From NCBI RefSeq assembly GCF_027922165.1, contig NZ_BSFD01000006.1, positions 126,779 to 190,778 on the forward strand: a stretch of 64,000 nt of DNA. Reading direction: 5' to 3'. Under the pieces are notes generated by a model that did not search any database, was not told where the DNA came from, and saw nothing but the letters and a program-made list of their open reading frames with translations. Below, piece after piece: positions 44,227-54,165 of the stretch (its first letter is position 1; each line of letters begins with the position of its first letter). Source of the stretch: Brevundimonas intermedia (GTDB taxonomy: Bacteria > Pseudomonadota > Alphaproteobacteria > Caulobacterales > Caulobacteraceae). Position numbers and translations under genes: made by a program.

Positions 44227-44780
44227 GCCGGTTCGAGACCTATGCCGACCTGCCGGGCCAGGCGACGATCCATTCGCGGCCCGCGCCCCTGTATCCGATC
44301 CTGGCGTCGTTAGCCGGCGCCGCCTGGCCGCCGCTGTTGCTGACCCTGCCCTTCTGGCCGCCCAAGGCCGTCGGCGTGGGACGGGATCTGGACTGGCGGC
44401 TGCTGGTGCTGCTGATCGGCCTTGTCGTGGTGCCCCTCGCCCTGTGGCGCATCATCGAGGAACGCCGCCGCAGTGGCCGACCGGGTTCGCGCCTGGGCGT
44501 CGTGTGGCGCTTCATGCTGTTCGGCGGCCTGGCCGCGGCGGCGGTTCAGGTGGTCTGGGTCCTGGGGATGACGATGTTCGGCTGGTTCGAGGCCGGCGAC
44601 GTCATGCAGGCCCTGGGCGCCACAGAGACGACCTTGCTGATCTTCGGTGTCGGCGGGCTTCCGATCGCCATGGTGGTGGGGGTCAGCTATGCGCTCTGGG
44701 CGGGGCTTTGCGCCGCCTTCATCGCCTTCGAGGCCAAACCGGCCGTGAAGGACAGACTGGGCCTGATGCCGAAAGTTTAA
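44223..44780 (+). CDS. Membrane protein of unknown function
   Basis: A 185-residue protein with four hydrophobic helices (residues ~25-50, 60-78, 97-122 and 138-165). I do not recognise the family. The ATG at 44223 overlaps the 3-hydroxybutyryl-CoA dehydrogenase stop (ATGA), indicating coupling, but the functional link is unclear. Confidence 0.68.
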   Translation: MSRFETYADLPGQATIHSRPAPLYPILASLAGAAWPPLLLTLPFWPPKAVGVGRDLDWRLLVLLIGLVVVPLALWRIIEERRRSGRPGSRLGVVWRFMLFGGLAAAAVQVVWVLGMTMFGWFEAGDVMQALGATETTLLIFGVGGLPIAMVVGVSYALWAGLCAAFIAFEAKPAVKDRLGLMPKV

Positions 44781-44818
44781 GCGACGCTGAGGCCTGACTA
44801 CAGGGATTGGGGGATCCT

Positions 44819-46072
44819 ATGTCAATGGAAAGACAAGCGAGCGAAACAACGCCGAACCAGAGCGAGGCCCTGGCGCCCGTCAAGTCGGAAGCGCGGATCG
44901 TCACGCTGGACATCATGCGGGGCCTGGCCGTTCTGGGCATTCTCGCGGTCAATGTCGTGTCGTTCGGCCTGCCCTTCATGGTCTATAGCAACGCGGACCT
45001 GAGCCCATTTCCGGTGACCGGGGCCAACGCCGTCGCGCGCTGGTCCGTGGACGTCTTCTTCCATCAGAAATTCATCACCCTGTTCTCGATGCTGTTCGGC
45101 GCCTCGATCTTCCTCGTCGGAGGCGACCGCGATGACGAGGCCCGGGGCCGGCTGCTGCGTCGCCGACTGTTCTGGCTGGCGGTCATCGCCCTGATCCACG
45201 GGCTGGCCTTCTGGTACGGCGACGTCCTGCTACTCTACGCCTGGTCAGGCCTGTTCGTGATGCTGATGCGATCAATGCCCGCCGGCGTGCTGATCGGGGT
45301 CGGTCTCGGGGTGACCTTGTTCCTGGGGGCCATGCAGGCGGGGCTGGCCTGGCTGATGGTCGCCGGGCCGCCCGAGGTGGTCGAGGCGATGAAGCAAGGC
45401 CAGCCGCAGGATACGCTTGAAGCCGTGCAGGCCGCCATCGCCGCCTATCGCAGCGGTTGGGCGGGCGCCATGGGCCAGAATCTGATGTCGTGGGCGTTTC
45501 TTCAGGGCGCCAGCCTGACGATGTTCGTCTTTTCGACCGTGGCCCTGATGATGACGGGTCTGGGTCTGTTCAAGGCGGGCTTTCTCAGCGGGCGGGCGCC
45601 GACCTGGGTTTATCTGGCCGTGCTCGCTGTGGGCGCCGCCGTCCTGGCCCTGCTGGGCGTGCTGGAATGGACCGAGATCATGGCGCCGAAGGGCGCTCAC
45701 CCGACACGAGGTTTGGCGGAGGTCGTCGCCTCCTTCCCGATTTTCGTCACCCTGGCCTATGTCAGCTTGATCGTGCTGGTCGCCAGAAAAGGCCCTTCCT
45801 GGCTGGCGCCCCTGAGGCCCGTGGGCCAGATGGCCTTCACCAACTACCTATCCCAGACCCTGATCATGACCACCGTCTTCTACATGCCGTGGGGGCCGCG
45901 CCTGTTCGGTCAGGTCGATTATGTCGGCATGTGGGGCCTGGTAGCCGCCGTTTGGGCGCTGCAGCTGATCTGGTCGCCACTGTGGCTGGCGCGGTTCAGC
46001 ATGGGGCCGCTGGAGTGGGTCTGGCGCTGTCTGACCTACGGTCGCGTCGTGCCGATCCGAAAAGAGGCCTGA
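44819..46072 (+). CDS. DUF418 family membrane protein
   Basis: A 417-residue integral membrane protein with about ten helices. The N-terminal RIVTLDIMRGLAVLGILAVNV is the conserved start of the DUF418/heparan-alpha-glucosaminide acetyltransferase-like superfamily; the C-terminal DUF418 domain has PVGQMAFTNYLSQTLIMTTVFY. Probably an acyl transfer or transport protein. ATG 44819 is preferred over TTG 44807 as GGGGGAT lies just before it. Confidence 0.87.
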   Translation: MSMERQASETTPNQSEALAPVKSEARIVTLDIMRGLAVLGILAVNVVSFGLPFMVYSNADLSPFPVTGANAVARWSVDVFFHQKFITLFSMLFGASIFLVGGDRDDEARGRLLRRRLFWLAVIALIHGLAFWYGDVLLLYAWSGLFVMLMRSMPAGVLIGVGLGVTLFLGAMQAGLAWLMVAGPPEVVEAMKQGQPQDTLEAVQAAIAAYRSGWAGAMGQNLMSWAFLQGASLTMFVFSTVALMMTGLGLFKAGFLSGRAPTWVYLAVLAVGAAVLALLGVLEWTEIMAPKGAHPTRGLAEVVASFPIFVTLAYVSLIVLVARKGPSWLAPLRPVGQMAFTNYLSQTLIMTTVFYMPWGPRLFGQVDYVGMWGLVAAVWALQLIWSPLWLARFSMGPLEWVWRCLTYGRVVPIRKEA

Positions 46073-46113
46073 TCGCGCTTTTATCGCAGGCGCGAAGGGA
46101 TTAACTGGGGGCC

Positions 46114-47997
46114 ATGGCCGCCCCGGATACTCCCGCCGAAACCTTCAAACGCGCGCTCGGCCATGCCGCCCGCGCCCTGGCCGAGCAGCCCGAGCTGGAG
46201 GTGGTGTTCGGGTCGGACGGGCCCAAACTGGTCGGCGGGGTCCTGACCCTGCCGCATCCGCCGCGCGATCCATCCGGCCCCGAGAGCGCCTCGCTGCGAG
46301 GTCAGGCCGACCGGCTGGCCCTGCGCCTGGCCAATCACGACGCCGCCGTCAACGCCCGCATGCGGCCGCTCGACAGCAAGGCGGCCGAGGTGTTCGACGC
46401 GGTCGAACAGGCGCGGGTCGAGGCCGTGGGCTCCGAATATCTGGCCGGGGTGCGCGACAATCTGGGCGCCGCCCTGATCACGCGGCTGGAAAAGACCGGC
46501 GCCCTGCGCATCGCCGAGGCGGACCGGGTGCCGGTGTCCGAGGCCGTGGCCCTTCTGGTCCGCGAGCGGCTGACCGGCCGCGCGTCGCCCGACGGCGCCA
46601 GGTCCATGCTGGACCTGGTCCGCGCCGGCATCGAGGCCAAGGCCGGAGACAAGCTGGACGCCCTGGCCGCGACCGCCGGAGACCAGGCGGGCTTCGCCGA
46701 GAAGATGCGCGACGTGCTGCGGGCCCTGGACCTGGACCCCGGCGACGGACGCGGCGAGGACACGTCCGAAGATCCCGGCGATGAGGAGCCGGATCCCCAG
46801 GAACCCGACGCCAGCGACGAACCCGACGAGGAGGAGGACGAGCAGGGCGGCGAGGGCTCCCAGTCCATGGAGGGCGACGCCGACGATCAGTCGTCGGAAC
46901 AGGAGCGCGAAAGCCGCCCCGAGGGCGCGCCCGCCGATCCCGACGGCGACGGCGCAGAAGACGGACCTGAGTTGAACGAGGGCCAGCAGCCCAATCGCCA
47001 GCAGACCGCCGACGACGGGCGGGCGGTCGACTTCTACCGCGTCTTCACCACCGCCTATGACGAGGTGGTGGACGCCGCCGACCTGTGCGACCCGATGGAG
47101 CTGGAGCGGCTGCGGAACCTGCTGGACCAGCAACTGACCATTCTGTCGAGCGTGGTCTCTCGTCTGGCCAACAAGCTGCAACGCCGCCTGCTGGCGCAGC
47201 AGAACCGCTCCTGGATGTTCGATCTGGAAGAGGGGATGCTGGACACGGCGCGCCTGACCCGGATCGTCACCGACCCCACCGCGCCCCTGTCGTTCAAGGC
47301 CGAGAGCGAAAGCCCGTTCCGCGATACGGTCGTGACCCTGTTGCTGGACAATTCCGGCTCGATGCGCGGGCGGCCGATCATGGTGGCGGCGGTCTGCGCC
47401 GACATCCTGGCGCGGACCCTGGAGCGCTGCGGGGTCAAGGTCGAGATCCTGGGCTTCACCACCCGCGCCTGGAAGGGCGGACAGAGCCGCGAAGCCTGGA
47501 TCACCGCCGGAAAGCCCGCCAATCCCGGCCGCCTGAACGACCTGCGCCACATCATCTACAAGGCCGCCGACGCCCCCTGGCGCCGGGCCAAGAAGAACCT
47601 GGGCCTGATGATGCGCGAAGGCCTGCTGAAGGAAAACATCGACGGCGAAGCCCTGCAATGGGCGCACAATCGCCTGCTGGCCCGGACCGAGCAGCGCCGC
47701 ATCCTGATGGTGATCTCGGACGGGTCGCCGGTCGACGACTCCACCCAGTCGGCCAACGCCGCCCTCTATCTGGACAAACACCTGCGCCAGGTGATCGCCG
47801 AGATCGAGGACCGGTCGCCGGTCGAGCTTTTGGCCATCGGCATCGGCCATGACGTGACCCGCTGGTACCGCAAGGCCCTGACCATCGTCGATGTCGAACA
47901 GCTGGCCGGCGCAATGACGGAGAAACTGGCGGAGCTGTTCGAAGCCGAAAGCGCCGGCGTCCCGACCCGCCGGGTGCGCAAGAAGCTGGCCGCATGA
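46114..47997 (+). CDS. cobT: Cobaltochelatase CobT subunit
   Basis: A 627-residue CobT-type protein. The N-terminal half is helical, a very acidic linker ([17 protein letters not shown], residues ~215-310) follows, then a von Willebrand A domain with MIDAS motif DNSGSMRG (Asp412, Ser414, Ser416). With the AAA+ CobS it forms the ATPase chaperone that drives cobalt insertion by CobN in aerobic B12 synthesis. Neither cobS nor cobN is in this window. Downstream gene overlaps by 4 bases. Confidence 0.92.
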   Translation: MAAPDTPAETFKRALGHAARALAEQPELEVVFGSDGPKLVGGVLTLPHPPRDPSGPESASLRGQADRLALRLANHDAAVNARMRPLDSKAAEVFDAVEQARVEAVGSEYLAGVRDNLGAALITRLEKTGALRIAEADRVPVSEAVALLVRERLTGRASPDGARSMLDLVRAGIEAKAGDKLDALAATAGDQAGFAEKMRDVLRALDLDPGDGRGEDTSEDPGDEEPDPQEPDASDEPDEEEDEQGGEGSQSMEGDADDQSSEQERESRPEGAPADPDGDGAEDGPELNEGQQPNRQQTADDGRAVDFYRVFTTAYDEVVDAADLCDPMELERLRNLLDQQLTILSSVVSRLANKLQRRLLAQQNRSWMFDLEEGMLDTARLTRIVTDPTAPLSFKAESESPFRDTVVTLLLDNSGSMRGRPIMVAAVCADILARTLERCGVKVEILGFTTRAWKGGQSREAWITAGKPANPGRLNDLRHIIYKAADAPWRRAKKNLGLMMREGLLKENIDGEALQWAHNRLLARTEQRRILMVISDGSPVDDSTQSANAALYLDKHLRQVIAEIEDRSPVELLAIGIGHDVTRWYRKALTIVDVEQLAGAMTEKLAELFEAESAGVPTRRVRKKLAA

Positions 47998-48977
47998 CCC
48001 GCTTGCGCCGTCTCGCCGTCGCCTGGGCCGCCCTGGCGCTGACGGCCTGCGCCGCCACGCTCGGCCCGCCTCAACCTAGTCTGTCCGACAACGACGGCTG
48101 GACCTTCGCGCCGGCCGAGCTGAAGACCGTCGGTCTGGGCCTGCCGGGCGCCGTCCTGGCTCCGGGGGTCAGTTTTGCGGGAGGAGTGGAGATCGTCGCT
48201 GGCCTGGGCTCGCCCCTGCACGGGCTTTCCGACCTGAAATTGACTGGCGACGGCGGTTTCGTGGCCGTGTCCGACGCCGGGGATTTGGTGCGCGGCGTCC
48301 TGCGGCTCGATCCTCAGGGCCGGCTTGTCGGTGTCGATCACCTGGCGTCCCGCCGCTTGACGCTGGAGAATGGTCAGCCGATCGCCGACAAGATCGACGG
48401 GGACGCCGAGGGTTTGGCCCTGACTCGATCGGGCGATCTGCTGATCAGTTTCGAGCGCCGCCATCGCATCTGGAACTATGGCCCGCTGTCGGACCTGCGC
48501 ACACCGACGGCTGTGTCGTCGCCGGACGTCGCCTTCCCCGACAACGAAGGCATGGAGGGACTTGCTGCGGCCCTGCCCCGTCAAGGCGCAGAGGGCTGGC
48601 GCGCCTTGGGCGAAGGCGGCGGCGTGTGGGATTGCACGCCGGACCGCTGCCGCGTCGTGGTCTCGCCGCCGGCCGAGGCGCCGAAGGACAGCGACTATCG
48701 CTCAACCGGCCTGGACCGCGATCCTTCCGGCGACGGGTGGTTCATGGTCGAGCGCCGCTATACGCCCCCGTTCGACATGCGCGGACGTGTTCGCCGACTG
48801 ACGCCCGACGGGACGCCGGGTCCGATCCTGGTCGAGCTGAAACTGCCCGGCACGACCGACAACTTCGAGGGTGTCGCGGCCGAGCGGCGGGGCCAGGGGA
48901 CGCGGCTCTATCTGCTGTCCGACGACAACGCCAACCCGGCCCAGCGCACCCTGCTGCTGGCCTTCGACGTCCGATAG
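47994..48977 (+). CDS. Phytase-like esterase-domain lipoprotein
   Basis: A 327-residue predicted lipoprotein: signal with LTACAA (Cys at residue ~19). The rest is a beta-propeller of the phytase-like/esterase-like family with [44 protein letters not shown] and [10 protein letters not shown] and [10 protein letters not shown], each an EG motif that marks a blade. Biochemical activity of this group is unproven. ATG overlaps the cobT stop. Confidence 0.83.
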   Translation: MTRLRRLAVAWAALALTACAATLGPPQPSLSDNDGWTFAPAELKTVGLGLPGAVLAPGVSFAGGVEIVAGLGSPLHGLSDLKLTGDGGFVAVSDAGDLVRGVLRLDPQGRLVGVDHLASRRLTLENGQPIADKIDGDAEGLALTRSGDLLISFERRHRIWNYGPLSDLRTPTAVSSPDVAFPDNEGMEGLAAALPRQGAEGWRALGEGGGVWDCTPDRCRVVVSPPAEAPKDSDYRSTGLDRDPSGDGWFMVERRYTPPFDMRGRVRRLTPDGTPGPILVELKLPGTTDNFEGVAAERRGQGTRLYLLSDDNANPAQRTLLLAFDVR

Positions 48978-48978
48978 A

Positions 48979-50391
48979 TCAGGCCGCGCCCGCCCATTGG
49001 GCGGTTTCCGGTTCGCCCTCGACCGCCAGCAGGGCCTTGACGAAGGCGTCGCGCCAGATGCCGACATCGGTGTCGCGCACCACCTGCATCAGGGCCTCCC
49101 ACTTCCGGATTCGCTCGGACAGGGGCATGGTCAGGGCCTTCTGGATGGCGTCCGACAGTTCCTCGCGGCTGTAGGGATTGACCAACAGGGCCTCGCCCAT
49201 CTGTTCGGCGGCCCCCGCAAAGCGCGACAGGATCAGCACACCGGGATCATCCGGGTTCTGAGAGGCGACATATTCCTTGGCCACAAGGTTCATGCCGTCG
49301 CGCAACGGCGTCACCAGCCCGACCCTGGCAGCCCGATAGATGCCGGCCAGTTGATCCCGGCGATAGGTCCGGTTCAGATAGCGGATCGGCTGCCAGTCCA
49401 TGTCGCCGAAGGCCCCATTTACCCGACCCGCCAGCGAGTCCAGCCGCGCCCGCAGGTCCTGATAGGAATCCACGTCGTCGCGCGAGATCGGCGTCACCTG
49501 CAGCAGGAAGACCTCGCCCCGCATCGAGGCGTTGTCGTGCAGGAACTGCTCGTAGCCCAGAAGCCGTTCTTCCAGCCCTTTGGAATAATCCAACCGGTCC
49601 ACGCCCACGATCATGGCCCGGAAAGCCGATGAGGCCGCCATTCGGTCGTAAGTGCGCGCCCCCAGTGTCGAATTCCGCGCCGCCAGGAAGCCGTCCACGT
49701 CGATGCCGATGGGGAAGACGCCGGTCTGGACCCGCCGCCCGAAACACTCCAGCCCGCCGTGGCCGAACAGCTCGCCCTGAGCCTCGCTGACCACATAGTC
49801 TGTGAACAGGTCACACCACTCTTGCGTATGGAATCCGATCAGGTCGAAGTCGAACATCGACTCCACCAGCCGCCGGTGATGCGGCAGAGTGACCAGCAAC
49901 TGACGCGCCGGCCAGGGCGTGTGCAGGAAGAAGCCGATCCGGTTCCTGACCCCCAGGCGGCGCAGATCCCGCGCCATCGGGATCATGTGATAGTCGTGGA
50001 TCCAGATGATGTCGTCCGGCTCGATCACCGGGGCCAGAACCTCGGCGAACCTTCGGTTCACCCGCTCATAGCCCTCGCCGTAGGAGCGTTCATACTGGGC
50101 CAGGTCGATGCGATGGTGGAACAGGGGCCACAGGGTCTTGTTGGCATAGCCGTTGTAATATTCGTCGACGTCCTGCGGCTCCAGATCGACCAGACCGACG
50201 GTGACGCCAGCCCGATCCTCCACCTTCATCTCGCCAGTGAAGGTCTCGACCGTCTCGCCCGACCAGCCGAACCACAGGCCGTCGTATTTCCGCAGCGCGG
50301 CGGACAAGGCCATGGCCAGACCGCCGGCGGAGCCTGCGGCAGGGTCGGAAGGGGCGGAAACCCGGTTGGATACGACGATCAGGCGACTCAT
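48979..50391 (-). CDS. otsA: Trehalose-6-phosphate synthase OtsA
   Basis: Transfers glucose from UDP-glucose to glucose-6-phosphate (GT20). The 470-residue protein begins MSRLIVVSNRVSAP with the conserved loop; it contains WPLFHHR, WIHDYHMIPMARDLR, GFFLHTPWP, VDRLDYSKGLEERL and the DGMNLVAKEYVASQ nucleotide site. It is the last gene of a minus-strand otsB-GH15-otsA set, 53 bp from the GH15 gene. Trehalose is an osmo- and desiccation protectant. Confidence 0.95.
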   Translation of the reverse strand: MSRLIVVSNRVSAPSDPAAGSAGGLAMALSAALRKYDGLWFGWSGETVETFTGEMKVEDRAGVTVGLVDLEPQDVDEYYNGYANKTLWPLFHHRIDLAQYERSYGEGYERVNRRFAEVLAPVIEPDDIIWIHDYHMIPMARDLRRLGVRNRIGFFLHTPWPARQLLVTLPHHRRLVESMFDFDLIGFHTQEWCDLFTDYVVSEAQGELFGHGGLECFGRRVQTGVFPIGIDVDGFLAARNSTLGARTYDRMAASSAFRAMIVGVDRLDYSKGLEERLLGYEQFLHDNASMRGEVFLLQVTPISRDDVDSYQDLRARLDSLAGRVNGAFGDMDWQPIRYLNRTYRRDQLAGIYRAARVGLVTPLRDGMNLVAKEYVASQNPDDPGVLILSRFAGAAEQMGEALLVNPYSREELSDAIQKALTMPLSERIRKWEALMQVVRDTDVGIWRDAFVKALLAVEGEPETAQWAGAA

Positions 50392-50444
50392 GACTTCACT
50401 TCGACAGCGACCCCAGCCCCGGGGTCAGACAGGTGTTCGGCGTA

Positions 50445-52229
50445 TCAACGCACGTCGGTCCAGGAACGGCTCAACATCACGGCGCAATTGATGATGCCGA
50501 CCAGGGAATAGGTCTGGGGGTAGTTGCCCCACAGCTCGCCGTCCTCGACCGAGATGTCTTCGCTCAACAGGCCGGCCTGGGTGCGCCGGGCCAGCATCTC
50601 CTCGAAGATGGCCCGCGCCTCCTCGACCCGACCGTTCTGGTGCAGGGCCTCGATGAACCAGAAGGTGCAGAAGTTGAAGGCGGTCTCCGGTTCGCCGAAA
50701 TCGTCGGGCTCGACATAGCGGAACAGGAAGGGTCCCTTCTTCAGATCGCGCTCGATGGCGTCGAAGGTCGCGACCTGACGCGGGTCGTGGGCGTCGAGGA
50801 AGCCCAGATCCGTCAGTTGCAGCAGCGAGGCGTCCAGTTCACGACCGCCGAAACTGGCCGCGAAACGGCCCTCGTCCGGCAGGAAGGTCTCGGCCTCGAC
50901 CCGTTCGCGGATGATCGTCGCCCGCTCGCGCCAGACCTGGCCCCGGCCGGTCAGACCCAGGTGATCCGCCGCCTTGGCCAACCGGTCGCACGCCGCCCAG
51001 CACATGACCGATGAATAGGTGTGAACCCGCGCGATGGTGCGGAACTCCCACAGACCCGCGTCGGTCTGGTCGTGCATGGCGAAGGCGCGTTCACCGACCT
51101 TCTCCAGGGCGTGGAAATCCGCGATGGTGCCACGCCGCAGCAGCCGCTGATCATAGAAGGCCTGGACCAGCGGAAGCACGATCTGTCCGTACACGTCATG
51201 CTGCAGATGTTCGTGCGCCTGATTGCCGATCCGCACCGGCTTCATGCCGCGATAGCCCTCGACCGTATCGACGATGCTCTCGCCGATCCCCGGCTCCAGC
51301 CCCACGCCATAGACGGGCTGGACATGGCCGCCGGCGGCGTCATCGACCAGATTGCGCAGATAGCCCAGATAGTTCTCCAGGATATCGACCGCGCCCAAAC
51401 GGTTCAGCGCCCGCACGGTGTAATAGGCGTCGCGGATCCAGCAGTAGCGATAATCCCAGTTGCGCCCGCTCTCCTTGAACTCGGGCACCGAGGTGGTCAT
51501 GGCGGCGACGATGGCTCCCGTCTCCTCATAGGCGCAGAGCTTCAGGGTGATGGCCGCCCGGATCACCGCCTCCTGGTAATCGAGCGGCAGATACAGTTTG
51601 CGCACCCAGTCCTGCCAATAGGCGACGGTGCGGTCCAAGGCCGCCTGGACGCCCGGACCGACATCCTGGTCATAGCCCTCGTCCGGGCCGAGGAAGAAGG
51701 CGTGCGGCCGCTCCAGCCGGAAGGTCCGCTCTTCCAGCACGTGGGACACTGGACAATCCGTCGTCAGACGGAAGGTGACGTCCGGACACATGAAGCGGAT
51801 ATGGTTCGACCCTGAGGTATAGGGCGCCGGCTGAGCGCCCCAATCTGCAGACGGGCGCAGCCGGATACGGATGCGCGGCGTTCCTTCCAGAGGGCGCACG
51901 ATCCGCCCGAAGGCCAACGGTCGGTAGGTGCGCGAATGTTTTGGATGCCTGGGTGCGAAATCGATGATCTCGACCGCCGCCCCGTCGTCGGCCGTCAGAA
52001 CGGTCCGCAGCACCGGCGTATTGCGAATATAGGCCTGACTGACGTGTTTCAGCCCCTCCAGTTCGACGGCCCAATAGCCATGATCCGGCGCTTCGCCGTT
52101 CATCAGGGCCGAAAAAACCGGATCGCCGTCCACACGTGGGGCGCAGGCCCAGACGAACCGGCCCTGACGGTCGATCAGGGCGCTGATGGCGCAGTTGCCG
52201 ATGGGGAAGAGGTCAAGATTGGGTTTCAT
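50445..52229 (-). CDS. Glycoside hydrolase family 15 protein (trehalase/glucoamylase type)
   Basis: A 594-residue GH15 enzyme. An N-terminal beta-sandwich (PIGNCAISALIDRQGRFVWACAPRVDGDPVF) is followed by an (alpha/alpha)6 barrel with NWDYRYCWIRDAYYTVRAL, the general-acid region and EKVGERAF..., ending with ELWGNYPQTYSLVGIINCA, where the second catalytic carboxylate lies. Known GH15 members of this type hydrolyse trehalose. It starts 3 bp from the otsB stop, so it belongs to the operon. Confidence 0.92.
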   Translation of the reverse strand: MKPNLDLFPIGNCAISALIDRQGRFVWACAPRVDGDPVFSALMNGEAPDHGYWAVELEGLKHVSQAYIRNTPVLRTVLTADDGAAVEIIDFAPRHPKHSRTYRPLAFGRIVRPLEGTPRIRIRLRPSADWGAQPAPYTSGSNHIRFMCPDVTFRLTTDCPVSHVLEERTFRLERPHAFFLGPDEGYDQDVGPGVQAALDRTVAYWQDWVRKLYLPLDYQEAVIRAAITLKLCAYEETGAIVAAMTTSVPEFKESGRNWDYRYCWIRDAYYTVRALNRLGAVDILENYLGYLRNLVDDAAGGHVQPVYGVGLEPGIGESIVDTVEGYRGMKPVRIGNQAHEHLQHDVYGQIVLPLVQAFYDQRLLRRGTIADFHALEKVGERAFAMHDQTDAGLWEFRTIARVHTYSSVMCWAACDRLAKAADHLGLTGRGQVWRERATIIRERVEAETFLPDEGRFAASFGGRELDASLLQLTDLGFLDAHDPRQVATFDAIERDLKKGPFLFRYVEPDDFGEPETAFNFCTFWFIEALHQNGRVEEARAIFEEMLARRTQAGLLSEDISVEDGELWGNYPQTYSLVGIINCAVMLSRSWTDVR

Positions 52230-52232
52230 CGG

Positions 52233-52991
52233 TCAGGCCTTCGCCACGGCTTCAAGCCAGGACAGGACGGCGTCCACGTCATCCAGCCGGTAGCGCGCGG
52301 CTGTCTCGCGCTCTGGTCCGACCAGCACGCCATAGCCGCCCAGGGCGGCCGCCGCCTCGAACCCATGTTCGTCGGTCAGATCGTCGCCCAGCATGACGGG
52401 GATCGCCCCGTGGAACGGCTCGTCCTGCATGAAGGCGGTCACGGCCGTGCCCTTGTCGGCGCCGGGCGTCTTCAGTTCCAGCACCATGTGACCAGGTTGA
52501 AGGCTCAGGCCAGTCTCGGCCTGAAGGCGCTGCGCCAGCGCCACCGCCGCCGCTGTTTGATCCGGCGCCTGACGATAGTGCAGACCGGCGGACACGCCCT
52601 TGTCCTCAACAATCACGCCCGGCCGGTCGGCCGCGAAGGCCTCGAACGCCGTCAAAGCCGCAGCCACGCCGGCGTCGGCCGCCTCTCGTTGGATCGAACC
52701 ATCCTTGAGCCGGCGCTCAAGCCCGTGCACGCCGGACGCCGAGGTCAGGGCCGAGCCCGAAATCCGATCGATCTCGACGATGGTGCGCCCGCTGACGATG
52801 GCGACGCGACCGCTCAGACGAGCTTCGACAGCCTTCAGCACCGCCGTGCGGCGCGAGAGGGGGCCCACGCCGTCGGGGGTCGGCGCCATGGGGGCGAGAA
52901 CCCCGTCCATATCCAGGAACAGGGCCACCCCGTCTGCAAGGACAGGGGGCGTGGGTAACAGAAGCGCGGCGGCTCCGGCGTGAGACGGCAT
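52233..52991 (-). CDS. otsB: Trehalose-phosphatase OtsB
   Basis: Removes phosphate from trehalose-6-phosphate. The 252-residue HAD protein has nucleophile Asp27 and general acid Asp29 (LFLDMDGVLAP), IVSGRTI (motif II), HGLERR, LELKTPGADKGTAV and GDDLTDEHGFEAA (motif IV). It is the first gene of the trehalose set and is divergent from kpsF; the ATG at 52991 is taken since the longer frame crosses the promoter region. Confidence 0.92.
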   Translation of the reverse strand: MPSHAGAAALLLPTPPVLADGVALFLDMDGVLAPMAPTPDGVGPLSRRTAVLKAVEARLSGRVAIVSGRTIVEIDRISGSALTSASGVHGLERRLKDGSIQREAADAGVAAALTAFEAFAADRPGVIVEDKGVSAGLHYRQAPDQTAAAVALAQRLQAETGLSLQPGHMVLELKTPGADKGTAVTAFMQDEPFHGAIPVMLGDDLTDEHGFEAAAALGGYGVLVGPERETAARYRLDDVDAVLSWLEAVAKA

Positions 52992-53162
52992 GTGAGTTCG
53001 GACTCTTTCTTGACTTCCCCAGCGTCCGACAACGCACCAGTGCGGCAAAGGTTGACCCGAAAGCGACAAAGTCGTCTGAAAGGTCGTGTTGCGCGCGGCC
53101 TTGGGATGGGGCAAATCGCGCGGCTCGAACCAAGGAGAGCCCGGAGACGGGCCCGTCAGACC

Positions 53163-54155
53163 ATGCCTGAGATCATCCATTCGTCTCCCGAAGACATCGC
53201 CGTGATGAACGAACGCGCCCGCGAGGTGATACGGCTGAACGTCGAGGCGCTTGAGGCGCTGGAGCGGTCCATCGACGTTTCCATGGCGCGCGCGGTCGAT
53301 GTGATCATGAGCCGGCCGGGCTATGTGATCGTGACCGGCATGGGCAAGTCGGGCCATATCGGCGGCAAGATCGCCGCCACTCTGGCCTCCACCGGCACCA
53401 GCGCCTTCTTTGTCCATCCCGCCGAGATGAGCCATGGCGACCTGGGCATGCTGCGGCCCGACGTCACCGTGCTGGCCATTTCCAACTCGGGCGAGAGCCG
53501 CGAACTGCGCGATCCGCTGATCTATTGCCAACGCAACGGCATCCCTGTCATCGCCATAACCCAGCGCCCGGCCAGTTTCCTGGGTCGTAACGCCGCCGTC
53601 TGCCTGACAATGCCCAAAGTGGCCGAGGCCTGCCCCAATGGCCTGGCGCCGACCACCTCGACTCTAATGACCCTGGCCCTGGGCGACGCTCTGGCCATGG
53701 TTCTGATGGACCGCCGGGCCTTCAGCGCCATGGATTTCGGCCTGCACCACCCCGGCGGGGCGCTGGGCATGAGCCTGCAGAGCGTGCGCGAATGGATGGG
53801 CGACAACGCCGCCGCCCCCGCCAGCGTGCCGCTGAACGCCAGCTTCAGCGAAGTCGTCTCAGCCATCACCGAGGGTCGCAAGGGGGCGGTCGCGGTCCTT
53901 CAGGCGGATGGATCCCTCGCTGGAATCGTCACCGACGGCGATTTACGTCGCGCCTTCCAGCGCGACATCACCAATCTGACCGCCGCCGATATCATGGGCG
54001 CCAATCCGATCACGGTCGAGCCGGAAGCGCGGATGAGCGACGTCGTCGATCTTCTGACCGCCAACAAGATCGCCAATCTGTTCGTGGTCGAGGAAGGCCG
54101 ACCGACCGCCATCGTCCATATCGCGGAACTGATGCAGGCCGGCTACGTCGCCTGA
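53163..54155 (+). CDS. kpsF: KpsF/GutQ arabinose-5-phosphate isomerase
   Basis: Converts ribulose-5-phosphate to arabinose-5-phosphate, the first step to KDO for LPS/capsule. The 330-residue protein has an N-terminal SIS domain (TGMGKSGHIGGKIAATLASTG, SNSGES) and two CBS domains (from ~205; LAGIVTDGDLRRAF and VVEEGRPTAIVHIAEL). The ATG at 53163 begins the family-like region. It leads a polysaccharide-related set with the next two genes. Confidence 0.92.
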   Translation: MPEIIHSSPEDIAVMNERAREVIRLNVEALEALERSIDVSMARAVDVIMSRPGYVIVTGMGKSGHIGGKIAATLASTGTSAFFVHPAEMSHGDLGMLRPDVTVLAISNSGESRELRDPLIYCQRNGIPVIAITQRPASFLGRNAAVCLTMPKVAEACPNGLAPTTSTLMTLALGDALAMVLMDRRAFSAMDFGLHHPGGALGMSLQSVREWMGDNAAAPASVPLNASFSEVVSAITEGRKGAVAVLQADGSLAGIVTDGDLRRAFQRDITNLTAADIMGANPITVEPEARMSDVVDLLTANKIANLFVVEEGRPTAIVHIAELMQAGYVA

Positions 54156-54165
54156 AGGTCCGAAG

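Noticed and set aside
46081..47850. A 589-residue minus-strand frame over cobT
   Set aside because: Shadow of cobT; no ribosome binding site or recognisable domain.
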